Assembly: GCA_944320995.1 (NCBI GenBank)
Contig: CALUJQ010000006.1
Span: 25,392 to 89,391 of the forward strand
Source: an uncultured Barnesiella sp.
GTDB lineage: Bacteria; Bacteroidota; Bacteroidia; Bacteroidales; Barnesiellaceae
Length of the DNA: 64,000 nt
Reading direction: 5' to 3'
Part shown: positions 18,197-27,032 of the stretch, piece after piece
Numbering within the stretch: the first letter of the stretch is position 1
Layout of the letters: each line of letters opens with the position of its first letter
The notes under the pieces: model-generated
What the model saw: only the letters and a program-made list of their open reading frames with translations
Told to the model about the DNA's origin: nothing
Database searches by the model: none
Position numbers and translations under genes: made by a program

Positions 18197-19333
18197 TTAA
18201 TTATTTAATATATCTGAATAAACTCGAATCGTTTCTTTTGCTGTTTTTGCCCAATTAAATAAAGCTGCTCTTTTTAGCCCTTTTTCAATAATAGAATCTA
18301 CGACAAACTTATGCTGTTCAAACTGCTTCATAACATCTATTATGCTATTCATAATCGGTTCGTCCAAGTAGATCGCAGCGTCACCTGCTATTTCATTAAG
18401 AGAACTGTTACGACACGTAACTACTGGCGTTCCACAAGCCATAGCCTCCACGATCGGCAATCCAAATCCTTCATATGAGGAAGGGAAAAACATAGCCTCT
18501 GCGCCATTATACAACAAAGCCAAATCTTCATCGGATATATTCTTCAAAAAATGAATTCGAGTCGCGACACCACTATTCTCAATTTCTTCCAATAAAGATT
18601 GGGGGGGATTTCCCCAAACCAATACTAAATCATGAGATATTGTTTGCCCCCTCGACAACGCTATATAACTTCTCACCAAAACATCGGTACGTTTTCGTTC
18701 AGCATTGCAAGACACACTCAAAAAATAAGGCCTTGGTAACTCAAATTTCGACTGTAACTTATTTCGGACACTCAATTTATCATATTGAGGATAGAATAAA
18801 TCATGTTTTACCCCCCAATAAATTACCGTAATTTTCTCAGGATCAACTCCCATCGTTTCAACAATATCCCGCTTAGATGCTTCAGAACAAGTAATAATGT
18901 GTTTACACCGATGTATAAACGGAGGGACTATTTGTTTCATCGTTTCATGCTCAAATGCCGCCTCCTGTATCCTCATGAATAACGCATCGTGTAATGTCAC
19001 CACACATTTATCGGGACGATACACATACTCAAAATTGTGGGGTATATGCATTAGGTCATATCCCGTCAAACACTCTCTCACCGGAAAACGAGATAACAAT
19101 TTATCGATATTAGCTCGATGAGGCAAATACAAATGCCTATTTTTGAATGGCAAACCCGTATTACGCCCCCCTATGCCTTTCATGTTTTGGGAATAAAGAA
19201 CCACCTCAAAAGGTAGATTATCCACTTTTGATAATGCCTGTATCAATTCCAACGTAGTGCGCCCTATACCGGTTACCCTTCCTGTCACATAATAAGGGAC
19301 TATCGAATTTATATCAATGAGTAGTTTCTTCAT
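18197..19333 (-). CDS. GT4 family glycosyltransferase
   Basis: A 378-residue GT-B transferase of the mannosyltransferase-like branch. It has an N-terminal GRVTGIGRTTLELIQAL, a central FLSVSCNAERKRTDVL and the E-x7-E motif in YEGFGLPIVEAMACG. A seven-G run lies at 18601-18607. Its start overlaps the stop of the GT4 gene at 19314 by 20 bases. Donor unknown; many relatives use GDP-mannose. Confidence 0.9.
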   Translation of the reverse strand: MKKLLIDINSIVPYYVTGRVTGIGRTTLELIQALSKVDNLPFEVVLYSQNMKGIGGRNTGLPFKNRHLYLPHRANIDKLLSRFPVRECLTGYDLMHIPHNFEYVYRPDKCVVTLHDALFMRIQEAAFEHETMKQIVPPFIHRCKHIITCSEASKRDIVETMGVDPEKITVIYWGVKHDLFYPQYDKLSVRNKLQSKFELPRPYFLSVSCNAERKRTDVLVRSYIALSRGQTISHDLVLVWGNPPQSLLEEIENSGVATRIHFLKNISDEDLALLYNGAEAMFFPSSYEGFGLPIVEAMACGTPVVTCRNSSLNEIAGDAAIYLDEPIMNSIIDVMKQFEQHKFVVDSIIEKGLKRAALFNWAKTAKETIRVYSDILNN

Positions 19334-20588
19334 ATATTTGCATTAATGACTTACAATGCGTTTCTATAAATATAACCTGTCTTGTAGAAGTCTCCGCATC
19401 ATAATTAATAAAGTTATCCGAAAGGCACTTTAGTTTGTTAGCAAGCGACTCTACACTATTAGGTTCTACTAACCAACCATTTATTCCATCTTCGATTTGC
19501 ATCTCTGCACCACCACAACGCGTAGCTAGTACCGGCTTGCCCATTGCTAATGCTTCGGCAATATTTAGGCCAAATATTTCTAAACAAATTGTTGGGTGTA
19601 TTGCAATATGAAAATTTTTCATTTTCTCATATATTTCTGTCGGTGAAACTTTCCCATGCCACACAATCCGAAGATCAGAAGCATATCTCTTTTTAAGAGA
19701 TTGTTCATATCGTCTTTCCGATTTATTTCCGGCACCACCTATCAAATGCAACTCTATGTTGGGATTTTTTACAAGAGAAAAAGCTTTTAACAAAACATGC
19801 AGTCCTTTCACATAGCAAATACGCCCCACATAAAAGAACTTGATTTTAGCCTCAACAACCGATGGGAAATTGGGATTCGATCCCGGTAAAGGAATGCCGT
19901 GTGGTAAAATCGTAATTTTCTCTCTATCCAATCCATTACGCTGCATAGCCTCGGCAATCGCATGGCATGGCGCTATCATTCGAGTACACCCCTTTATAAT
20001 GTTCTTCCACTCCTCTTGCTTTCGTTCAATATACAAAGCCGTTTGTCCGATAGGAGTAATAAAGGGAATAAAAGGTAATTTCTCAAGAGCAATCCCCAAT
20101 CTTTTATATACTTTCTGCGGAAGCATCCGCATAAATGGATACCAATACCTTCCACTACGAATATTCCGTAAACAACAAGCCAAACAGTGCCCATGCGAAA
20201 CCGTTGTATTACAAATTTTATCCTTACAATCGAATAAAGCCCCCGCAGGACACACAATTCCCCCATGATGAGCCGTCACAATGACAGGAATATGTAATGA
20301 CTTACCTATCTCTACCATCTGAGCCTTATGGCTATGAGCATGAATCACATCGGGTTTAATCTCGGATATTAAAGATTGTAACTGATCAATGCCTCGACTT
20401 CCTACTTCATACAAATCTATTGCTTTGTATTGTTTTTTCTCTATACTGCAATCTCGCTGGACAAAAGAAACAACTTGCACAGAATATTGTTGGCGAATCA
20501 TCTCATCAACAATATTCTTTACATACACTTGTCCTCCCCCATAGGTAGAGAAAAAATCACCCGATGCTATTTGAAGAATTTGTACCAT
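19314..20588 (-). CDS. GT4 family glycosyltransferase with Cys-rich insert
   Basis: A 424-residue GT-B transferase. The N-terminal Gly loop is TYGGGQVYVKN. The C-terminal domain has FYVGRICYVKGLHVLL and the E-x7-E motif in LEIFGLNIAEALAMG. A Cys-rich stretch follows the HHGG motif, with C113, C121, C126, C135, C138 and C139. It resembles the insert in the GT4 at 6448 and may bind a metal or a cluster. Donor and linkage unknown. Confidence 0.88.
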   Translation of the reverse strand: MVQILQIASGDFFSTYGGGQVYVKNIVDEMIRQQYSVQVVSFVQRDCSIEKKQYKAIDLYEVGSRGIDQLQSLISEIKPDVIHAHSHKAQMVEIGKSLHIPVIVTAHHGGIVCPAGALFDCKDKICNTTVSHGHCLACCLRNIRSGRYWYPFMRMLPQKVYKRLGIALEKLPFIPFITPIGQTALYIERKQEEWKNIIKGCTRMIAPCHAIAEAMQRNGLDREKITILPHGIPLPGSNPNFPSVVEAKIKFFYVGRICYVKGLHVLLKAFSLVKNPNIELHLIGGAGNKSERRYEQSLKKRYASDLRIVWHGKVSPTEIYEKMKNFHIAIHPTICLEIFGLNIAEALAMGKPVLATRCGGAEMQIEDGINGWLVEPNSVESLANKLKCLSDNFINYDAETSTRQVIFIETHCKSLMQIYEETTH

Positions 20589-20634
20589 ATAAATTTTACA
20601 GCAAGAGAATTGTATGATTTATTAAATTTCTAAA

Positions 20635-21465
20635 TCACTTAGTAATATCCTCCTTTTTTAAAATACGTTTTACCTTTGCCACTCGTGATTTTCCAAATAT
20701 ATTTAGAATTAGCCTTTTTATCTTATACCAAATTCCTTGTGTAGAAAAATCTTCATACCAACTATGTGCACAAATGTGATATGCATATCTCGTTGGACTT
20801 TCTCCTAAGTCAGATTTCGACATATTCAATTCTGAGGTTTTGACCGTATTCCAATTATATATACTCGAAAATACATCACACGAAAATATATGGATATCTT
20901 TCTCCAGAATTTGATATATAGGAACCATCTTAAAACCATATTTCTCTCTCGAAACACGGGTCAAAATACGGGGCATAATAAAATCTTCATAATATTTTGG
21001 ATCATTGATAAATACTTTATCTTCATAATAATCCATAATATCTTTAATCCATTCATGATTTTTCTCACTTCCCAATACTGCAGCCTCGATACCTAGACCT
21101 ATAATCTCTTTTTTGCGTAACGTCTTATATAAAAAACGGGGGTCCAACTCTATACAACTAAATGCTCTATATTTAAGGAAATCATCAAATGGCTTATAAA
21201 CCATTACATCCATATCCATATATATACCACCATAATTATATAAGGCCCATAACCTTATATAATCGGTAGCATAAGCCCACTTCTTTGCTTGGATTGCAGA
21301 AGAGACAAAAGAATGATTTAAAACTTCTTTGGGCAAATTTACCAAAGACCACTCTTTAATTTCATAATCAGACATTTTATCTTGCCACGACCGAATACAA
21401 TCTTGATATATTTTTGGCTTTTCTTCACCACTAAGCCAAACACAGTGAATGAATTTAGGTATCAT
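20635..21465 (-). CDS. GT32 family glycosyltransferase (DXD type)
   Basis: A 276-residue GT-A type retaining transferase. The opening IPKFIHCVWLSG and the central YATDYIRLWALYNYGG and IYMDMDV stretches are typical of glycosyltransferase family 32. The metal-binding DXD is D84-M-D86. Bacterial relatives transfer galactose, mannose or GlcNAc in capsule and O-antigen loci. A 125-base gap lies upstream. A -7-like element (TATATTTG on the minus strand, 21486-21479) lies there without a clear -33 box. Confidence 0.88.
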   Translation of the reverse strand: MIPKFIHCVWLSGEEKPKIYQDCIRSWQDKMSDYEIKEWSLVNLPKEVLNHSFVSSAIQAKKWAYATDYIRLWALYNYGGIYMDMDVMVYKPFDDFLKYRAFSCIELDPRFLYKTLRKKEIIGLGIEAAVLGSEKNHEWIKDIMDYYEDKVFINDPKYYEDFIMPRILTRVSREKYGFKMVPIYQILEKDIHIFSCDVFSSIYNWNTVKTSELNMSKSDLGESPTRYAYHICAHSWYEDFSTQGIWYKIKRLILNIFGKSRVAKVKRILKKEDITK

Positions 21466-21590
21466 TATCTTAGAATTTCAAATATATTTTGCTTAAACTT
21501 TATACATACAGAGTTGTAATAACACCATTAATCAAATAAAAAGACAATCTTATATCTAATCCTTTTCAAACGATCAATCCTCTCAAAACA

Positions 21591-22784
21591 TTATATCGCA
21601 AATCTCACCACCTCTTTAAACAAATCTTCCCACTGATCTACCACATTCTCAACCGAGTACTTTTTAATATCTTCTCTCGCATTTCTCGACATTTGAGACA
21701 ATAAATCGGGATTATCCATTAAGCGTCTTAATGCCTCCTCATATTGTTTTATAGAAAATGGCTTTATCAATATTCCATTACGGCCATCATCTATAATATC
21801 GGTCACCGATGCAAAACTATTAAATGCAACCGGAACGGCACCACACTGCATAGCTTCTGTCAATACCATACCCCAACCTTCATAAAGGCTTGTCAAACAA
21901 AATACACTCGACTCCAATTGATAAGATAACGGATCTTGATAACCGACAAAACGAATATTGGGTATGCCTTGTGCTAAATATTCCATTCGCTCTCGCCAAT
22001 ATCCATTTTTATTATACCCAACAATCACAAACTCCCAGTCTGGATAATCTCGATACAATCGCCGCCATATCTTTACTGCCAATGTAGGATTCTTCTCTGT
22101 ACAAAAAAGCCCTACCCAAAGCAATTGTTTTTTCTTGGGAACCGATTGCCGATCTATCTCTTCCGATTTATATGAATTTGGGTTAGGAATAGCTTTGTAT
22201 TTATATTCATAACCAGGACATATTTCAGTAATATCAAGAAAATATTTTTTTGAAAGCGTACAAACACAGTCTGTACTTGGGAGCATCATCTTGTAATGTT
22301 CAATACGACTTTTCTTGAATCTATATTTAATTCGAGGATATAAAATCAGCCGAGCAATCCTTTTTAATTTTTCTATTCTAGAATTATTTCTAAGTGGATA
22401 CAACTCTTTCCAAAGATGTTTATACGAAACCCATGGTGTTGTATGAATTACAGATATTACTTTTATTGCAGGATTTCCTGTATTTACCCATAAACGAGTA
22501 TCCTCAAAGTTTCCACTCTGATTGATTACAATATCTATTTTATTCTCTTTCAAATACCGATGATAGGCCTCTATATTCTCTTTCGAGAGACACTCTTGTG
22601 AAGGTAAATATGTCAGGGGAGCTGGATAATCATATTCATGCATAACAGTTATGCCGCACTTATATATCAAATAATATACATTATACCCTCTCTTAATAAG
22701 TTCGAGCGTCAATTCATGTGTAACCCTTCCTATACCACCTTTATTGGGATGAAAAGGAGTTATATATGCAAATAAGATATTCAT
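21591..22784 (-). CDS. GT4 family glycosyltransferase
   Basis: A 397-residue GT-B transferase. The Gly-rich N-terminal loop is PFHPNKGGIGRVTHEL. The C-terminal domain shows WVGLFCTEKNPTLAVKIW and the E-x7-E motif in YEGWGMVLTEAMQCG. It resembles capsule GT4 enzymes that use UDP-hexoses, but the donor is not clear. The start overlaps the stop of the GT2 gene upstream by 4 bases, suggesting coupled translation. Confidence 0.88.
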   Translation of the reverse strand: MNILFAYITPFHPNKGGIGRVTHELTLELIKRGYNVYYLIYKCGITVMHEYDYPAPLTYLPSQECLSKENIEAYHRYLKENKIDIVINQSGNFEDTRLWVNTGNPAIKVISVIHTTPWVSYKHLWKELYPLRNNSRIEKLKRIARLILYPRIKYRFKKSRIEHYKMMLPSTDCVCTLSKKYFLDITEICPGYEYKYKAIPNPNSYKSEEIDRQSVPKKKQLLWVGLFCTEKNPTLAVKIWRRLYRDYPDWEFVIVGYNKNGYWRERMEYLAQGIPNIRFVGYQDPLSYQLESSVFCLTSLYEGWGMVLTEAMQCGAVPVAFNSFASVTDIIDDGRNGILIKPFSIKQYEEALRRLMDNPDLLSQMSRNAREDIKKYSVENVVDQWEDLFKEVVRFAI

Positions 22785-23788
22785 TTCTTATTTATTAATT
22801 TAAATACATTTATTCGCGTTTTCCTCCAAACATAAATCCAAGGAATAATCTTTTTCACTTTTATTTTATTCGTCAAAGAATAAAGCATTCGATCCGTTTT
22901 TATCAAATGATCCAACTGTCTCAATTTATATTTACTTTCCGGTTTATTTCCACTATACAAAGGTGATAATAGTAACATATATGCCCACTCAATACGATCG
23001 ACAACAGATTTCAAAATACAATGGAATAGAGGTTGTGAAAAAGATTTTTTATAATCTATCCAAAACTTTACTGTTTTTTTGCAAACTTCTAAATAGTCAT
23101 CTATATGAGCATTATAACCCTCAATTGAGATACTTTGGCCTTCTCGTCCGATAAAATATTGATAAATATTAAGCGTTGAAAGATATACCGTATTTACATG
23201 AATCAATGGCGTAATAATATAATCCAAATCACCATAAAACCGATCGCAGACTCTAAATCCCGAATTTTTTAATAGCGAGGTTCTATATGTAATTGAATGA
23301 ATGGGAGCCCCCATGCAATAATTATTCTGAATCAAATAATCATCTATCTGCATTTCTTTTCCACAAAAATTCTCCGGATAGATTTTTTCTCTAACAAATC
23401 CCTCTTGATTAACTTCAGAAAGGGAAGTCAATACCATATCTACATCCAATTGTTTAAGGAGATTTATAAACTCGTCTAAATTGTGACTGTCAAACCAATC
23501 ATCAGAATCCAAAGTTTTCAAGTATTTCCCGGTAGCCTCATCGATACCCCGGTTTATTCCGGTACCCCATCCGCCATTGGGTTTATCAATTACACGAACA
23601 CTTTGAGGATATTTTACAGCAAACGTTTGCGCAAGTTCAAGAGTCCGATCTTTTGAACCGTCATTCACGACAATAATCTCTAAATCATCAATCCCTCTTA
23701 TATTCACAGTCACACTCTCCAAACAACGGATAATGTACTGTTCCATATTATAAGCAGGAATAACAATAGTCAATATCTTATCATTCAT
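22781..23788 (-). CDS. GT2 family glycosyltransferase
   Basis: A 335-residue GT-A transferase with the family core: TIVIPAYNMEQYIIRCLESV, VVNDGSKDRTLELA, and the metal-binding TLDSDDWFD near residue 93. It lies just downstream of the UDP-galactopyranose mutase gene (5-base gap), so a galactofuranosyl transfer is possible (inference from position only). Confidence 0.88.
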   Translation of the reverse strand: MNDKILTIVIPAYNMEQYIIRCLESVTVNIRGIDDLEIIVVNDGSKDRTLELAQTFAVKYPQSVRVIDKPNGGWGTGINRGIDEATGKYLKTLDSDDWFDSHNLDEFINLLKQLDVDMVLTSLSEVNQEGFVREKIYPENFCGKEMQIDDYLIQNNYCMGAPIHSITYRTSLLKNSGFRVCDRFYGDLDYIITPLIHVNTVYLSTLNIYQYFIGREGQSISIEGYNAHIDDYLEVCKKTVKFWIDYKKSFSQPLFHCILKSVVDRIEWAYMLLLSPLYSGNKPESKYKLRQLDHLIKTDRMLYSLTNKIKVKKIIPWIYVWRKTRINVFKLINKK

Positions 23789-23793
23789 CGCAT

Positions 23794-24942
23794 TTATTCT
23801 TTTACCAACGAATTTACATCATGGAATGCTTTTTCTATCACGGGCGCCATATCATAATATTTATATTCGGCCAAGCGCCCACCAAAGTGAACATTCGTCT
23901 CACGATCGGCCAAAATTCTATATTTCTCATATATAGCATTGTTCCTTTCATCATTAACGGGATAATAAGGCTCCATGCCCGGCTGCCATTCTGTAGAAGA
24001 CTCTTTTGTAACAACCGTTTTATGAATTGAATCAACATCTGCACCAAACATTTCAAAGTGCTTATGTTCAATTACACGAGTATATGGCACGTCTTTTTCG
24101 GTATAATTTATTACGGCATTCCCTTGATAATTGGAGATATTGAGGAGTTCTGTCTCAAAATGCACTGTCCTATATTGTAAATGACCAAATTGATAATTGT
24201 AATATTGATCGATTGGCCCCGTATAGACAACCTTATCGGCTATCGACTCCCAATATGCACGATCCTCAAAAAAATCGACATTCACTTTTGTTTCTATTCC
24301 AGTTAGAAGACCATCAATCAAACGATTATAACCTCCGACAGGGATACCTTGATATTTGTCATTAAAATAATTATTGTCAAATGTCAACCGCACAGGCAAT
24401 CGTTTAATTATAAACGACGGAAGGTCAACACATTTACGCCCCCATTGCTTTTCGGTATAACCTTTAATCAACTTCTCATAAATATCTTTCCCGACTAACA
24501 ATAAAGCTTGTTCTTCCAAATTCCGAGGCGAAGAATATCCCCTACTTCGCATATCATCGAGAGCCTTCTGTCGTTGTTCATTAATAATTAATTGAGCTTC
24601 ACCGGGAGTTTTTACCTTCCACATCTGATAAAATGTATTCATATTAAAAGGTAAATTATAAAGTTCTCCTTTATAATTGGCAATAGGTGAATTTGTATAA
24701 CGGTTAAAAGGGACTATTGCGTTCACAAAGTCCCAAACCTCTTTATTTGAAGTATGGAATATATGTGCGCCATATTTATGAACATTTATACCCTCTATAT
24801 TTTCACAATATATATTCCCTCCTCGATGCTCTCTTTTTTCAATCACAAGACATCGAAGGCCTCGCCGCGTCGCCTCATAAGCAAACGTAGCCCCATACAA
24901 GCCTGCGCCAACAATAAGAAAGTGATATTGTTTTATGTTCAT
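23794..24942 (-). CDS. glf: UDP-galactopyranose mutase
   Basis: This flavoenzyme converts UDP-galactopyranose to UDP-galactofuranose using reduced FAD. The FAD-binding motif is VGAGLYGATFAYEA at residues ~11-24, followed by EKREHRGGNIY. Other family blocks are GAHIFHT, the YTEKQWGRK motif and a C-terminal FGGRLAEYKYYDM. At 382 residues it is normal for the bacterial enzyme. It implies that the polymer contains Galf. It lies between two GT2 genes, at least one of which may be the Galf transferase. Confidence 0.96.
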   Translation of the reverse strand: MNIKQYHFLIVGAGLYGATFAYEATRRGLRCLVIEKREHRGGNIYCENIEGINVHKYGAHIFHTSNKEVWDFVNAIVPFNRYTNSPIANYKGELYNLPFNMNTFYQMWKVKTPGEAQLIINEQRQKALDDMRSRGYSSPRNLEEQALLLVGKDIYEKLIKGYTEKQWGRKCVDLPSFIIKRLPVRLTFDNNYFNDKYQGIPVGGYNRLIDGLLTGIETKVNVDFFEDRAYWESIADKVVYTGPIDQYYNYQFGHLQYRTVHFETELLNISNYQGNAVINYTEKDVPYTRVIEHKHFEMFGADVDSIHKTVVTKESSTEWQPGMEPYYPVNDERNNAIYEKYRILADRETNVHFGGRLAEYKYYDMAPVIEKAFHDVNSLVKE

Positions 24943-24943
24943 T

Positions 24944-25912
24944 TCAATATTTATTTAAGAAAAGAACTCTTACTAAAAGCCATTTGATACGCGCGGCACT
25001 TAATGGGGACAAAATCCTTGATAATTTTACCATTCTCTGCACTTGGCTTTTAGACCTCATACAATCTTTATTCTGTTCTAAATCCTTAAGATACGATTTC
25101 AACTCTTCACTCTTTCCACAAAATGACCATGCATTAATACAAGCTTTTACGGCATTATTCCAAGATGCTAATACATTTACTCGATATTCTAAACGAACCT
25201 TATATAATTCATAAGCACTCCGCGCTACATCCAAACATTTTGCAGGAGTATATTCCGAATGACAAGCAGATTCGTCATTCCATATATATCTATATTCTCC
25301 CACCGTAGAGATAAAGAATTTTTGTATCTTTTTAAATACTATAGGCAACATAATCATATCCTCACAGAAACGCAAATCTGTACGGAGTCGAATATTCTCC
25401 CATATCTCTTTTTTATAGATTTTTCCACATAATCCACCAGGGATTATAGCATTTTCTCCCAATAATGCATTCATTAAATTATCCAATCCCTCTACTACAT
25501 GTTCATGAGTAGGATAATTATACCATATTTTTCGCTCATTTCCCCGTATCCCAATTTCGGGATATTGTAAAATATCTACATCGGGCAGACTATTTAAAAT
25601 CTCAATATTTTGTATAAAAGTATTTGGTGCTATCTCATCATCGGCATCTACAAATGTTATGTATTTACCTCTCACATGATCAAGACCCATATTACGTGCA
25701 GAATTTGGTCCTCCATTTACTTTATGTATAACTTTTACTCTCTTATCTTTTTCTGCATATTCATCACAAATACTTCCACTTTTATCAGAACTTCCATCAT
25801 TTACAAGGAGCAACTCCATAGAAATATTTTGGTTCAAAATCGAATCAATACATCTATGTAAAAACTTCTCTGCATTATAGACTGGAACTATTACCGATAA
25901 TTCAATATTCAT
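24944..25912 (-). CDS. GT2 family glycosyltransferase
   Basis: A 322-residue GT-A transferase: LSVIVPVYNAEKFLHRCIDS, LVNDGSSDKSG, GGPNSARNMGLD and the metal-binding FVDADDEI. Its general plan, including a YRY-like WNDESAC and an EYTPAKCLD block, resembles the next GT2 at 26025. The two probably arose by duplication and then diverged. One base separates it from glf. Confidence 0.9.
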   Translation of the reverse strand: MNIELSVIVPVYNAEKFLHRCIDSILNQNISMELLLVNDGSSDKSGSICDEYAEKDKRVKVIHKVNGGPNSARNMGLDHVRGKYITFVDADDEIAPNTFIQNIEILNSLPDVDILQYPEIGIRGNERKIWYNYPTHEHVVEGLDNLMNALLGENAIIPGGLCGKIYKKEIWENIRLRTDLRFCEDMIMLPIVFKKIQKFFISTVGEYRYIWNDESACHSEYTPAKCLDVARSAYELYKVRLEYRVNVLASWNNAVKACINAWSFCGKSEELKSYLKDLEQNKDCMRSKSQVQRMVKLSRILSPLSAARIKWLLVRVLFLNKY

Positions 25913-26024
25913 ATTGCCAAATATTACTGATTATTTATACACAATTTTTACTAATTAGACTTTTAGTCCATACAGACTGTAAGGAAAAATTTACCAAAAT
26001 GCTCTTTCCATTATATTATCAAAT

Positions 26025-27032
26025 CTAAGAACCTTTCTGAAAAAGTTTATTTGTCATACTTATCCTTATCAAAATAAACTGCACATAAAAAATAGAATAT
26101 ACATGCAGGCCCAATATTTTTATACACAAATACCACAATATGTCTTTAAAACTATTTCCTTGTTTTATATACTTCCATTGAGGTATGTGCTGTTTTATAA
26201 AAGAAAACTGCTTTTTGAGTTCTATCTTTCCCTTATACGCTATTAAAGTATTCAAATATTCTCTATATAAAAAGAGAAAATAATTAGACTTGGCAGAATC
26301 CACATTTTCCAATGTACACAAAAAAATAAAGTGTTTCAATTTACAGTTAAATGAATCTAAACATTTTTTAGGTGTATATTCAACTGTTGCCGCATTTTCT
26401 CGATAGAAATAATCATAATGTCCTAACTCCGATATATATAAGCATTTGATAATTTTAACAAAATCAACAATACAAAAAGCATCTTCCGCAAGGTGCATCC
26501 CTTCAGGAAAACGAACCTGTTCAAATATATATCTCTTAAAAATTTTATCCCAAACATATCCACGGATTAATGTCCCTGTATACCAATTTAAAAATAAATC
26601 TCTTTCTCCCACTATATATTGAGATGACGGTATTGATTTAGAAATTTTATTGTTTTTAGATACTGAAAAAACGGGATATTGTAAAATATCTATTTGCAAA
26701 TCTTTTTTTATAATATCTATATTTTCTTCATATGTAGTATTTGTCCCTATTCGATCATCTGAATCTAAAAATGTTATATATTCTCCTCTTGCAATATCTA
26801 CCCCCCTATTTCGAGCAGCGGAAACACCTTTATTCGGCTGGTGAAGAACAACTATTCGACTATCTTTTTGACCATATTCATCACAAATTTCACCACTCTT
26901 GTCAAGAGAACCATCATCCACCAATATCAGTTCAAAATCGGTAAATGTCTGTGACAAAACACTATCTATACAACGAGGAAGATATTCTTCCACATTATAT
27001 ACCGGAACAATTATACTTAATAATGGATTCAT
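26025..27032 (-). CDS. GT2 family glycosyltransferase
   Basis: A 335-residue GT-A transferase. The start is ATG 27032, giving MNPLLSIIVPVYNVEEYLPR; an upstream in-frame extension would run into wzx. The chosen start overlaps the wzx stop by 4 bases (ATGA). Core motifs are LVDDGSLDKSG, GVSAARNRGVD and FLDSDDRIG. It shares the EYTPKKCLD block with the GT2 at 24944. The sequence is very rich in A+T. Donor unknown. Confidence 0.9.
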   Translation of the reverse strand: MNPLLSIIVPVYNVEEYLPRCIDSVLSQTFTDFELILVDDGSLDKSGEICDEYGQKDSRIVVLHQPNKGVSAARNRGVDIARGEYITFLDSDDRIGTNTTYEENIDIIKKDLQIDILQYPVFSVSKNNKISKSIPSSQYIVGERDLFLNWYTGTLIRGYVWDKIFKRYIFEQVRFPEGMHLAEDAFCIVDFVKIIKCLYISELGHYDYFYRENAATVEYTPKKCLDSFNCKLKHFIFLCTLENVDSAKSNYFLFLYREYLNTLIAYKGKIELKKQFSFIKQHIPQWKYIKQGNSFKDILWYLCIKILGLHVYSIFYVQFILIRISMTNKLFQKGS

